Below are positions 7,149 to 14,665 of a stretch of 24,130 nt of DNA, piece after piece. The position numbers were made by a program, and so were the translations under genes. Location of the stretch: assembly GCA_910580135.1 (NCBI GenBank), contig CAJTXC010000008.1, forward strand, positions 1 to 24,130. Direction: 5' to 3'. The notes under the pieces were generated by a model, which ran no database searches, was not told where the DNA came from, and saw only the letters and a program-made list of their open reading frames with translations. This DNA comes from an uncultured Bacilli bacterium (GTDB lineage Bacteria > Bacillota_I > Bacilli_A > RF39 > UBA660). How positions within the stretch are numbered: position 1 is the stretch's first letter; every line of letters begins with the position of its first letter.

Positions 7149-7878
7149 GATAGTAATAGGAAGTAGTAATAACGAAGTAGGCGTTTTAAAAGAAGATAAA
7201 TTAATAGTTGATGTAAAAAAAGATACTAACTTTTTAATAGAAAATAATGAAGTTTATAATTATGTATTTAACGTGGATGATGCTAATTTAAACATATTAA
7301 ACATAAGAGAATCAAAAAATAATATATCTTGCGAAATAAATATAAATAATGGTAATGTATCATTTAATAGCGTTTCTTATAATTCAGGAGATTTAAAACT
7401 AAACGTTAATCTAAATAAAGAAGGTTCATCTATTCTTGTACATAACTCAGTAATTGCAAAAGAAAAGGTAAATTATGATATGAAGATTAATCATAATGTA
7501 AAAAACACAAATAGTGATGTATGTAATAATGGTGTAACTAAAGACGATGGTACTATATGTTTTGATGTATCAAGTTATGCTCCTAAGGGAAGTAAGGGAT
7601 GTTTAATTAATCAAGATAGTAAAATAATATCATTGAACAAAATTAACGGTAATAAAATTAATCCTATACTCTTAATTGAAGAATATGATGCGGAAGCAAG
7701 ACATGCAGCTTTTGTTGGTAACTTTAAAGATGAAGAACTGTTTTATTTAATGAGTAGAGGCTTAAGTAAAAATGAAGCTAAAAACCTACTTATAAGTGGA
7801 CTTTTAATTGGAATTTTAGATGTATGTTTTAATGAAAAAGAAAATTTAAAGAAAAAATTAAATGACGAATGGAGGTGA
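7141..7878 (+). CDS. sufD: Fe-S cluster scaffold protein SufD, short form
   Basis: The C-terminal region is typical of SufB/SufD: EEYDAEARHAAFVGNF, then DEELFYLMSRGLSKNEAKNLLISGLL. His188 matches the conserved SufD histidine implicated in cluster assembly at the SufB-SufD interface. The middle is a beta-rich region consistent with the right-handed helix core. At 245 residues it is little more than half the usual 400-440, missing most of the N-terminal domain. The GTG start at 7141 lies within sufC (8-base overlap), suggesting translational coupling; no strong separate ribosome site is seen. The operon position makes the identity reliable despite divergence. Confidence 0.85.
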   Translation: MNRIVIGSSNNEVGVLKEDKLIVDVKKDTNFLIENNEVYNYVFNVDDANLNILNIRESKNNISCEININNGNVSFNSVSYNSGDLKLNVNLNKEGSSILVHNSVIAKEKVNYDMKINHNVKNTNSDVCNNGVTKDDGTICFDVSSYAPKGSKGCLINQDSKIISLNKINGNKINPILLIEEYDAEARHAAFVGNFKDEELFYLMSRGLSKNEAKNLLISGLLIGILDVCFNEKENLKKKLNDEWR

Positions 7879-7885
7879 AAAAACA

Positions 7886-9082
7886 ATGGATTTCAAAAAA
7901 GATTTTCCAATGTTAAACGAAGGAATTATATACTTAGATAATTGTGCTACAACATTAAAGCCTAATTCTGTTATAGATGAAGTTAGCGATTATTATAGAA
8001 GATATAGCGCTAATGCTCATCGTGGAGATTATGATATTAGTAGAATAGTTGATGATAAGTTAGTTGAAGTAAGAGAAAAAGTGGCTTCGTTTATAAATGC
8101 TAGTTCATCTGATGAAATAATTTTTACAAGCGGAGCAACTGAAAGTTTAAACCTAACCATAAATGGATTTTTTAAAGAGTTTTTAAAACCAGGTGATGAA
8201 GTTTTAACTACGAAAGCAGAACACGCATCGTTAATTCTTCCTTGGTTTTCCGCAGTAAATAAAAATGGTGCGACAATAAATTACATTGAATTAGAAGATG
8301 ATTTATCAGTTTCAATGGAAAATGTAAAAAAGGCCATAACTAAAAATACGAAAGTAATATCACTTTCACATATAACAAACGTAATAGGAGATGTAAGACC
8401 TATTAAAGAGATATGTGAATATGCTCATAAGCAAGGAATTATTGTTTTAGTAGATGGTGCACAAAGCGTTCCTCATGAGAAAATAGACGTACAAGATATG
8501 GATATAGACTTTTTAACTTTTTCAGCTCATAAAATGCTAGGACCTACTGGAGTTGGAGTTTTATATGGTAAAAGTAAATATTTAAACAAAGTAAAACCTC
8601 TTGAATTAGGAGGAGGAATGAACGCTTTCTTTGATAGTTTAGGAAACGTAGAATATAAAGAACTTCCAGAAAAGTTAGAAGCTGGAACTCAAAATATTGC
8701 TGGTATTTTAGGTTTTGGTAAAGCAATAGATTATTTAGAAAAACTAGGAATAGAAAACGTACATAAATATGAAGCTGATTTAAAAAAATATATGGTTGAT
8801 AAATTAAGTAATTTAAAAAACGTAACAATATATAATGCTAAAATTGAAAACGGAATAGTAACATTTAACGTTGAAGGGGTTTTTGCGCAAGACGTTGCAG
8901 CATACCTAAATAAAAAGGGAATTTGCGTACGTGTTGGTAATCACTGCGCTAAGATACTATCAGAAGTATTAGGTGTTAAAAATACTTGCCGTGCTAGTCT
9001 TTACTTTTATAACACAAAGGAAGACGTAGATAAATTTGTAGAAGCACTAGATAACGATAACATATTATACGAATCATTATAG
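7886..9082 (+). CDS. sufS: Cysteine desulfurase SufS
   Basis: This PLP-dependent class V aminotransferase-fold enzyme removes sulfur from L-cysteine and holds it as a persulfide for SufU. Visible are LDNCATTLKP near the N-terminus, TSGATESLNL, AEHAS (His113), VDGAQS (Asp190), the PLP lysine in FSAHKMLGPTGVG (Lys216) and the catalytic cysteine in RVGNHCAK (Cys354) within the short active-site loop of type II enzymes. The length, 398 residues, is normal. ATG 7886 follows GGAGGTG by 8 bases; the sufD stop TGA is part of that ribosome site, so the genes are coupled. An earlier in-frame ATG at 7862 lies within sufD and would put the ribosome site inside the gene. Confidence 0.97.
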   Translation: MDFKKDFPMLNEGIIYLDNCATTLKPNSVIDEVSDYYRRYSANAHRGDYDISRIVDDKLVEVREKVASFINASSSDEIIFTSGATESLNLTINGFFKEFLKPGDEVLTTKAEHASLILPWFSAVNKNGATINYIELEDDLSVSMENVKKAITKNTKVISLSHITNVIGDVRPIKEICEYAHKQGIIVLVDGAQSVPHEKIDVQDMDIDFLTFSAHKMLGPTGVGVLYGKSKYLNKVKPLELGGGMNAFFDSLGNVEYKELPEKLEAGTQNIAGILGFGKAIDYLEKLGIENVHKYEADLKKYMVDKLSNLKNVTIYNAKIENGIVTFNVEGVFAQDVAAYLNKKGICVRVGNHCAKILSEVLGVKNTCRASLYFYNTKEDVDKFVEALDNDNILYESL

Positions 9083-9091
9083 GAGGATTTT

Positions 9092-9514
9092 ATGGATAAC
9101 AATACGAAGAAAATGATTATGCTAGAACATTATCAAAATCCACTTAATCATGGTTTAATAAATGATGAAGGATATGTCAAAGTAAATATGAATAGTAAAA
9201 CTTGTATTGATAATTTAGACTTTATGTACAAGATAGAAGATAACGTTATAAAAGATGTTAAATTTGATGGAGAAGCTTGTGCTATATCAACTTCTTCATC
9301 TTCTATAATGACTAATTTAATAATTGGTAAAACAGTAGAAGAAGCTTATAACATAATAGAAAATTATGAACGTATGATAAACGAAGAAGAATATGATAAA
9401 GAACTTTTAGAAGAAGCTAATTGCTATGATGAAATTTATAAGCAACCAAATAGAAAAAAATGTGCTTTATTGCCATACGAAGGATTAAAAAAGATATTAA
9501 GTGAAAATAAATAA
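9092..9514 (+). CDS. sufU: Zinc-dependent sulfurtransferase SufU
   Basis: The IscU-fold protein accepts sulfur from SufS and passes it to the SufBCD scaffold. The zinc ligands of the SufU branch are present: Cys38 and Asp40 (TCID), Cys63 (GEACAIS) and Cys124 (RKKCALLPY). The insert between the second and third cysteines that marks SufU from IscU is present (residues about 90-122). The 140-residue length is normal. It begins 9 bases after sufS with an AGGAGG site and is followed by sufB, the common Bacillota order. Confidence 0.95.
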   Translation: MDNNTKKMIMLEHYQNPLNHGLINDEGYVKVNMNSKTCIDNLDFMYKIEDNVIKDVKFDGEACAISTSSSSIMTNLIIGKTVEEAYNIIENYERMINEEEYDKELLEEANCYDEIYKQPNRKKCALLPYEGLKKILSENK

Positions 9515-9538
9515 AATAATAAAGGAGGAAATGGTTAT

Positions 9539-10870
9539 ATGAAAACATTATCAAAAGGATTAAATAAAGATAAAGTTAGAGAAATATCCATCTTAAAAGG
9601 TGAACCAAATTGGATGATGGAATATAGACTAGAGTCATATGATGTTTTTGATAACCTAAAAATGCCTTCTTGGGGACAAAAAATAGATATTAATTTAGAC
9701 AATATAACTTATTATAAAAAAGTTTATGATGATGTATCTTCATGGGATAACATCGAAGGTAACGTAAAGAAAACATTTGAAGATATAGGACTTATTGATG
9801 CAGAAGAAAACTATTTAGGTGGTATGCATGTTCAATATGAAAGTGAATCTTTATATCATAACATGCTTAAAGAATTAGAAGATAAAAAAGTAATATTTTT
9901 AGATACTGATACTGCTTTAAGAAAACATCCAGAAATATTTAAAAAATATTTTGGAACGTTAGTTAAAAATGATGATAACAAGTTTGCCGCTTTAAATAGC
10001 GCGGTATGGTCGGGAGGAACTTTTATATATGTTCCACCTCATACAAAATTAGATAGACCACTTCAAAGTTACTTTAGAATTGATTCTAAAAACATGGGTC
10101 AATTTGAAAGAACTTTAATAATTGTTGATGAAGATAGTGATGTTCATTACATAGAAGGGTGTACTGCGCCTACTTATAGTGAAGATGCACTTCATGCTGC
10201 GGTTGTTGAAATATTTGTTGAAAAAAATGCTAAATGTAGATATACAACAATTCAAAACTGGTCTAATAATGTTTATAATTTAGTTACCAAAAGAGCATTA
10301 GTAGAAGAAGGCGGAACAATGGAATGGATTGATGGAAACATTGGCTCTAAACTTACAATGAAATATCCTGCTTGTATTTTAAAAGGTGATTATGCTAAAG
10401 GAATTTGTACCACAATTGCATTAGCAGATAATAATCAAGTGCAAGATACTGGTGCTAAAATGATTCACTTAGGAAAACATACAAAAAGTAACATACTATC
10501 TAAATCAATTGCAAGAAATGGTGGAAACGCATCATATAGAGGCTTAGTTAAAATAACTAAAAATGCCCTTAATTCATCTTCTAATATTAAATGTGATACA
10601 ATCTTGCTTGATGAGAAGTCTAAAAGCGATACTTTCCCAACAAACATATGCGAAAATAATGAAAGTACTTTAGAACATGAAGCAACCGTTTCAAAAATAG
10701 ATCCTAATCAGTTATTTTATTTAATGACTAGAGGAATCGATGAAAATAAAGCAACAGAACTTCTTATAATGGGATTTATTGAAGCATTTAGAGAAGAACT
10801 TCCTCTTGAATACGCAGTAGAATTAAACCAATTACTTAAAGGTGAAACAATAAAGGAATGCAAAAGATAA
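9539..10870 (+). CDS. sufB: Fe-S cluster scaffold protein SufB
   Basis: The 443-residue protein matches SufB over its whole length: MKTLSKGLNKDKVREIS start, EPNWMMEYRL, SAVWSGGTFIYVP, DSDVHYIEGCTAP, NWSNNVYNLVTKRA, IDGNIGSKLTMKYP, then NIKCDTILL (Cys352, the position of the conserved cluster-assembly cysteine) and EHEATVSKIDPNQLFYLMTRG. It forms the SufBC2D scaffold with SufC and the short SufD. AAAGGAGG lies before ATG 9539. It is the last gene of the operon, and its final codons form part of the terminator. Confidence 0.97.
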   Translation: MKTLSKGLNKDKVREISILKGEPNWMMEYRLESYDVFDNLKMPSWGQKIDINLDNITYYKKVYDDVSSWDNIEGNVKKTFEDIGLIDAEENYLGGMHVQYESESLYHNMLKELEDKKVIFLDTDTALRKHPEIFKKYFGTLVKNDDNKFAALNSAVWSGGTFIYVPPHTKLDRPLQSYFRIDSKNMGQFERTLIIVDEDSDVHYIEGCTAPTYSEDALHAAVVEIFVEKNAKCRYTTIQNWSNNVYNLVTKRALVEEGGTMEWIDGNIGSKLTMKYPACILKGDYAKGICTTIALADNNQVQDTGAKMIHLGKHTKSNILSKSIARNGGNASYRGLVKITKNALNSSSNIKCDTILLDEKSKSDTFPTNICENNESTLEHEATVSKIDPNQLFYLMTRGIDENKATELLIMGFIEAFREELPLEYAVELNQLLKGETIKECKR

Positions 10871-10884
10871 GCATTTCTTTTTTT
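10852..10884 (+). terminator. Rho-independent terminator of the suf operon
   Basis: A 10-bp stem with one G-T pair (10852-10861 with 10871-10880) overlaps the sufB stop codon, which sits in the loop, and runs into a T-tract ending at 10884. Confidence 0.8.
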
Positions 10885-10891
10885 GTTGTAA

Positions 10892-10900
10892 TTTGTCGAA
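10892..10900 (+). promoter_or_regulatory. Possible Spo0A box between sufB and ssb
   Basis: TTTGTCGAA contains the exact Spo0A core TGTCGAA (10894-10900). It lies about 165 bases before the ssb start and 120 bases before the proposed ssb promoter. A 7-base match can occur by chance; the same core occurs before spoIIAA at 21181. Confidence 0.35.
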
Positions 10901-11012
10901 CGAATTACTAAAAAAGAATTTTTGTAAAATAATTATTACAGAAATCTTTTTTTGCTTAGATAATACTTGTTTTTTTGAAAACAAATAAATGATAAATATT
11001 TTTTTTAGTCTT

Positions 11013-11041
11013 TTGCGTACTATTTTATTTTTCTGTATATT
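11013..11041 (+). promoter_or_regulatory. Probable promoter of the ssb gene
   Basis: TTGCGT at 11013-11018, a 17-base spacer and TATATT at 11036-11041, about 24 bases before the ssb start. The 194-base gap between sufB and ssb is otherwise A/T-rich with T-tracts and holds no gene. Confidence 0.5.
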
Positions 11042-11064
11042 GTTTTTCGAAAGGAGAAAAAAAT

Positions 11065-11415
11065 ATGTTAAATCAATTAGTTGTAGTAGGTAGGTTAGTT
11101 AAAGATCCAGAACTAAGAAAAACAGAAACTGGAAGAAATATGACTAGCATAACACTTGCAGTACCAAGGGCTTATAAAAACACCAATGGTGAATACGATA
11201 CTGATTTTATTGATTGTATTTTGTGGAGTAATGTTGCAGAAACAACCACTGAATATTGTCATAAAGGTGATTTACTTGGTGTTAAAGGAAGAGTTCAAAC
11301 TAGAATGGTAGAAAAAGAAGAAGAAAAACCAAAACAAGTAACCGAAATAATTGGTGAACGTGTAACGTTTTTATCTTCTAACCATAAAACAGAAACAGTG
11401 GAAAAGGAAGATTAA
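11065..11415 (+). CDS. ssb: Single-stranded DNA-binding protein, short form
   Basis: An OB-fold SSB: MLNQLVVVGRLVKDPELRKTE start, then ITLAVPRAYKN, TDFIDCILWSNVAE, YCHKGDLLGVKGRVQTR and ERVTFLSS, which cover the DNA-binding domain. At 116 residues it ends in ETVEKED and lacks both the long flexible linker and the acidic DDIPF-type tip used to recruit replication partners. In this it resembles the short SsbB protein of B. subtilis, linked to competence, more than the main SsbA. The replicative SSB is therefore probably elsewhere on the chromosome. GAAAGGAG precedes ATG 11065. It is a single-gene unit with its own terminator. Confidence 0.92.
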   Translation: MLNQLVVVGRLVKDPELRKTETGRNMTSITLAVPRAYKNTNGEYDTDFIDCILWSNVAETTTEYCHKGDLLGVKGRVQTRMVEKEEEKPKQVTEIIGERVTFLSSNHKTETVEKED

Positions 11416-11424
11416 CTTCCTTTT
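11402..11424 (+). terminator. Rho-independent terminator after ssb
   Basis: AAAAGGAAG, loop ATTAA and CTTCCTTTTT form a 9-bp stem; the ssb stop codon is in the loop. The next gene starts 20 bases downstream. Confidence 0.75.
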
Positions 11425-11444
11425 TAATTTTAAAGGAGACATGG

Positions 11445-12329
11445 ATGAATTATTATGATGAGATAAAAAAAGAATTAGTAAATAATGAAGTATATAAAAA
11501 AGTAAAAGATTATTCTAAAAACAAAAATGATCTAAAGACTTATTATAATGTAGGGAAATTACTTAACGAAGCAGGAAGTCATTATGGTGAGGGAATAATA
11601 AATAAGTATTCTAAAAAACTAACTGATGAATTAGGAAAGGGATATGGAATATCAAATCTGAAAAGAATGCGGTTATTTTATTATCGAATAGAAAAAGGTG
11701 CGACAATGTCGCACTATTTGAACTGGTCACATTATTATGAGTTAATAAAATTTGATGATATAAGAGAATTTAATTACTATGTAAAAATAATAGAAGATCA
11801 AACTTTATCGGTAAGAGAACTAAGAGAAAGAATACAAAATAAAGAGTATGAAAGATTAGATGATAAAACGAAACTTAAGCTAGCTAATAAAGAGATCCTT
11901 AAAATAGAAGATTTAGTAAAAAGTCCTATATTAGTTAAAAATAAATTTAATAGTGAAAAGATTTCGGAAAAAATGTTACAAGAATTAATACTAGAAGATT
12001 TACCATCATTTTTAAAAGAGCTAGGAGAAGGCTTTTGTTTTATTGAAAATGAATATAAAATAAAGATAGGAGATGTTTATAATTACATAGATTTATTATT
12101 ATTTAATTACTTTCATAATCGTTTTGCCGTAGTGGAATTAAAGACAACAGAGTTAAAGAAAGAGCATATAGGACAAATAGAAACTTACATGCATTATATC
12201 GATGAAAACGTAAAGAAATGGTATCATGATAAAACAATAGGAATTATTATTTGTAGAAAAAATAATAAGTACATAATGGCATATTGTTCAGATGAAAAAA
12301 TTTTATCTAGAAAATATGAACTAGTGTAA
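11445..12329 (+). CDS. YhcG-family PDDEXK nuclease (DUF1016)
   Basis: The 294-residue protein has the two-part layout of this family. The N-terminal part (about 1-135) carries YGEGIINKYSKKLTDELGKGYGISNLKRMRLFY and SHYLNWSHYYELI; the C-terminal part (about 150-294) carries the nuclease core DVYNYIDLLLFNYFHNRFAVVELKTTEL, with the Asp and the ExK signature of PD-(D/E)xK enzymes, and QIETYMHYID. It is somewhat shorter than the usual ~340-350. Members are found as lone genes or near restriction-modification systems and mobile elements; their role is not settled. An AAGGAGA site precedes ATG 11445. The neighbours (ssb, dacA) do not form a defence island. Start and fold are confident; role is unknown. 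Confidence 0.88.
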   Translation: MNYYDEIKKELVNNEVYKKVKDYSKNKNDLKTYYNVGKLLNEAGSHYGEGIINKYSKKLTDELGKGYGISNLKRMRLFYYRIEKGATMSHYLNWSHYYELIKFDDIREFNYYVKIIEDQTLSVRELRERIQNKEYERLDDKTKLKLANKEILKIEDLVKSPILVKNKFNSEKISEKMLQELILEDLPSFLKELGEGFCFIENEYKIKIGDVYNYIDLLLFNYFHNRFAVVELKTTELKKEHIGQIETYMHYIDENVKKWYHDKTIGIIICRKNNKYIMAYCSDEKILSRKYELV

Positions 12330-12371
12330 TAAAGTTATTTAAAACACATACTTTTTATTAGAGGTGTTAAG

Positions 12372-13679
12372 ATGAAAAAAATATGTCTTTTTATAATTTG
12401 TTTATTTATGTTTATTCCTTTAGTTAGTGCGGTTACAACAACTCAAAGTTCAAGTGTTAAAACTACTACTACAACAAATAAAGGTCCTACTGAAGGAGAA
12501 GAATGTGTAGAAGAATCGTGTAGGATAACAAATGAAAATGAAGAGTGTACTGACGAGAAAAACTGTGAAACTACATCAAAAGAAAAAGAAGCTTCTGATG
12601 ATGGTTTATTAAGTGATGGTAAAAGCGCAATATTAATAGAAGCATCGACTGGAAAGGTAATATACGAAAAGAATTCACATGATAGATATGCTCCAGCTTC
12701 TATGACTAAAATAATGAGTATGATACTTATCATGGAAGAAATAGATAAAGGAAATCTTAAATGGAACGAGAAATTAACTACTAGTGAATATGCATCTTCA
12801 ATGGGTGGTTCTCAAATATTTTTACAGCCTAACGAGAAGATGACAGTAAAAGATTTATTTAAGGCAGTAGCAATAGGTTCTGCAAATGATGCAACGGTTG
12901 TTTTTGCAGAAAGAATAGCAGGTACAGAAGATAAATTCGTAGAGAAGATGAATGCTAAAGCAAAGGAATTAGGCTTAAAAGACACAAACTTTAAAAATGC
13001 AGTCGGCCTTGATGAAGCTAATCATTATTCTTCAGCATATGATATGTCTGTTATGGCAAGAGAATTAGTTAAGCATGAAAAAATATTTGAATTTACTACC
13101 ATATACGAAGATTATTTAAGACAAAATACAGATAATAAGTTTTGGTTAGTTAATACCAATAAATTAATCAAGACTTATGAAGGCGCAGATGGACTTAAAA
13201 CTGGTTACACAAAAGAAGCTGGTTATTGTTTAACTGCAACTGCTAATAAAAATAGAATGAGATTAATTGCAACTATAATGGGAGCATCAGATAGTAAATC
13301 AAGAAATAGCAACATGGCTACGTTACTTGATTATGGATTTAACTCATATGAAATGCAAGTTGAAGTAAAAAAAGGAGAAGTAGTATCTAAGAAAAATATA
13401 TCTAAAGCTAAAAATGAAATCGTAGAAATAGTTCCAAGTAAAGATGCTAGCGTATTGGTTGAAAGAGGAAATAAAAAAGAAGCTTTAAATTATGAAATGA
13501 AATTAAATAAATTAAAATTACCAATAAAAAAAGGCGAGAGTGTCGGAATACTTAATTTAAAAGATGGTAATAAAATAATAAGTACCGTTGATTTAACTGT
13601 TAAAGAAGATGTGGAAAGAGCTAGTATTTTAGAACTATATAAAAGATCAATAAAGAGTATTTTATCAGGAAGTATGTAA
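12372..13679 (+). CDS. dacA: D-alanyl-D-alanine carboxypeptidase, PBP5/DacA class (peptidase S11)
   Basis: A secreted low-molecular-weight penicillin-binding protein that trims the terminal D-Ala of peptidoglycan stems. It has a signal peptide (residues 1-20, cleaved after SA), the nucleophile motif SMTK (Ser110, Lys113), SAN (Ser170) and KTG (276-278). The C-terminal ~90 residues form the small beta domain, and the end (SILELYKRSIKSILSGSM) could be the amphipathic membrane-anchor helix. Unusual is the stretch between signal and enzyme: a Thr/Ser-rich segment (22-36) followed by an acidic segment with four cysteines (45, 50, 59, 65). ATG 12372 follows GAGGTG. Which S11 paralogue this is cannot be told, so the symbol is a class name. 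Confidence 0.93.
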   Translation: MKKICLFIICLFMFIPLVSAVTTTQSSSVKTTTTTNKGPTEGEECVEESCRITNENEECTDEKNCETTSKEKEASDDGLLSDGKSAILIEASTGKVIYEKNSHDRYAPASMTKIMSMILIMEEIDKGNLKWNEKLTTSEYASSMGGSQIFLQPNEKMTVKDLFKAVAIGSANDATVVFAERIAGTEDKFVEKMNAKAKELGLKDTNFKNAVGLDEANHYSSAYDMSVMARELVKHEKIFEFTTIYEDYLRQNTDNKFWLVNTNKLIKTYEGADGLKTGYTKEAGYCLTATANKNRMRLIATIMGASDSKSRNSNMATLLDYGFNSYEMQVEVKKGEVVSKKNISKAKNEIVEIVPSKDASVLVERGNKKEALNYEMKLNKLKLPIKKGESVGILNLKDGNKIISTVDLTVKEDVERASILELYKRSIKSILSGSM

Positions 13680-13703
13680 GAAACCTTGCTTGGTTTCTTT
13701 TTA
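13678..13703 (+). terminator. Rho-independent terminator of dacA
   Basis: AAGAAACC (13678-13685), loop TTGCTT, GGTTTCTT (13692-13699) and a T-run. The loop also serves as the -35 box of the next promoter. Confidence 0.85.
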
Positions 13704-13714
13704 TGTTGTATAAT
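13686..13714 (+). promoter_or_regulatory. Promoter of the SAM riboswitch / metK transcript
   Basis: TTGCTT at 13686-13691, a 17-base spacer and TATAAT at 13709-13714 preceded by TG. The -35 box is the loop of the dacA terminator. Transcription would begin about 13721, just before the riboswitch P1 stem. Confidence 0.7.
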
Positions 13715-13723
13715 CATATTAAC

Positions 13724-13807
13724 ATCTTATAAAGAGCGATGGAGGGACTAGCCCTATGAAGTCGCACCAACCTATTAAATTAGGTGGTAATGCTAGAACG
13801 ATAAGAT
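13724..13807 (+). ncRNA. SAM-I (S-box) riboswitch aptamer
   Basis: The RNA matches the S-box consensus: P1 from ATCTTAT (13724-13730) with ATAAGAT (13801-13807); AAGAGCGATGGAGGGACTAG and CCCTATGAAGTCGC forming P2 (GCGA/TCGC) with the pseudoknot region; then CAACCTA...TAGGTGGTAATGCT forming P3 and the joining strand. S-box RNAs bind S-adenosylmethionine and turn off methionine and SAM synthesis genes by premature termination. The gene downstream is a SAM synthetase, which fits. Overall length (84 bases) is on the short side, with small P3 and P4 elements. Confidence 0.92.
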
Positions 13808-13852
13808 AACTTTTAAAACCCTCAAGATAAAAGTTATCTTGGGTGTTTTTTA
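13803..13852 (+). terminator. Riboswitch expression platform: terminator and competing antiterminator
   Basis: The terminator stem pairs 13815-13830 with 13834-13849 (one mismatch, G-T pairs) and ends in T. The alternative antiterminator pairs AAGATAACTTTT (13803-13814), which includes the 3' strand of P1, with AAAAGTTATCTT (13829-13840), a perfect 12-bp match. SAM binding holds P1, releasing the terminator, so metK expression would be off when SAM is plentiful. Confidence 0.88.
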
Positions 13853-13879
13853 TTAGATGTAAAAGAAAGGAAGGTAAAT

Positions 13880-14662
13880 ATGATAGAAAAAGTAAATCCA
13901 TCTCATCCAGATAAGGTGGCTGATAGAATAGCAGGTGCAATAGTAGACTTAGCATATTCTAAAAACGAAAATCCAAAAGTAGCGGTTGAAATACTAATAG
14001 GACATGGTAAATGTAATATTATAATTGAAACTAGCGAAGTATTTGAAGAGTCTGAAATAGACAAAATAGTTAAAAGAATAATAGGGGATGTTGAGCTCGA
14101 TTTATTAGTGGTAAATCAGGATGAAAATTTAGCAAGTAATCAGCAGGGAAAATTAAGATGTGGTGATAATGGAATATTTAAAGGCGTACCATTAACAGAT
14201 GAACAAAAGAAATTATCGGAAATAGCTAGAAATATATATAGTAAGTATCCTTATGATGGTAAGTATATACTAGATAAAGATAAGTTAATAATATGCCAAA
14301 GTAATGCAAAAGAAGAAGATTTAAGAAAACTTTATCCAAACGCAATAATTAATCCATTAGGATATTGGACTGGTGGTATAAACGTAGATACTGGTGCGGT
14401 AAATAGAAAGTTAGGTTCTGATATGGCGGATAGTGTAACTGGTGGTGGCTTGCATGGTAAAGACTTATCTAAAGCAGATGTATCAGCAAATATATATGCA
14501 TTTAAAAAAGCACAAGAAACTGGTAAAACAGTAGAAATAAGCTCTGCTATCGGAGATGAAATGATAGATGGAAAACCATATAGTGAAATAGTAGAAGAAG
14601 CTAGAAGTTATATAAAAGAAATGGGTGGCTTTGAAGAATTTGCTAAATGGGGTTTATATTAA
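13880..14662 (+). CDS. metK: S-adenosylmethionine synthetase, unusually short form
   Basis: The 260-residue protein makes SAM from methionine and ATP by family. Recognisable parts: SHPDKVADRIAGAIVD (His9, Asp11, Lys12, the HPDK ATP motif), CGDNGIF (residues 94-100, like GAGDQG of the methionine loop), NPLGYWTGGINVDTGAVNRKLGSD (158-181) and GGGLHGKDLSKADVSANIY (188-206), which matches GGGAFSGKDPSKVDRSAAY of standard enzymes. Standard MetK has about 380-400 residues; here the region between the first two motifs, the central domain and the last ~80 residues are all reduced. Upstream control by a SAM-I riboswitch strongly supports the function. AAGGAAGG precedes ATG 13880. It is a single-gene transcript. 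Confidence 0.82.
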   Translation: MIEKVNPSHPDKVADRIAGAIVDLAYSKNENPKVAVEILIGHGKCNIIIETSEVFEESEIDKIVKRIIGDVELDLLVVNQDENLASNQQGKLRCGDNGIFKGVPLTDEQKKLSEIARNIYSKYPYDGKYILDKDKLIICQSNAKEEDLRKLYPNAIINPLGYWTGGINVDTGAVNRKLGSDMADSVTGGGLHGKDLSKADVSANIYAFKKAQETGKTVEISSAIGDEMIDGKPYSEIVEEARSYIKEMGGFEEFAKWGLY

Positions 14663-14665
14663 TAT

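Noticed and set aside
8544..8828. Minus-strand open frame inside sufS
   Set aside because: Leu/Tyr/Phe-rich antisense translation of an AT-rich gene; no start signal and no family resemblance.
10861..11064. Hidden small gene or RNA in the gap between sufB and ssb
   Set aside because: Only short T-tracts, a terminator, a possible Spo0A box and a promoter were found; no open frame with a ribosome site and no stable structure.
11445..12329. Defence island around the YhcG nuclease
   Set aside because: The neighbours are ssb and dacA, with no restriction, methylase or other defence genes, so only the single gene is reported.
12443..12733. Minus-strand open frame opposite dacA with hydrophobic and Ser/Val-rich sequence
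   Set aside because: It mirrors the Thr-rich and acidic codons of dacA; no ribosome site.
13719..13955. Minus-strand open frame across the metK leader
   Set aside because: It covers the SAM-I riboswitch and the start of metK, both strongly supported on the plus strand.
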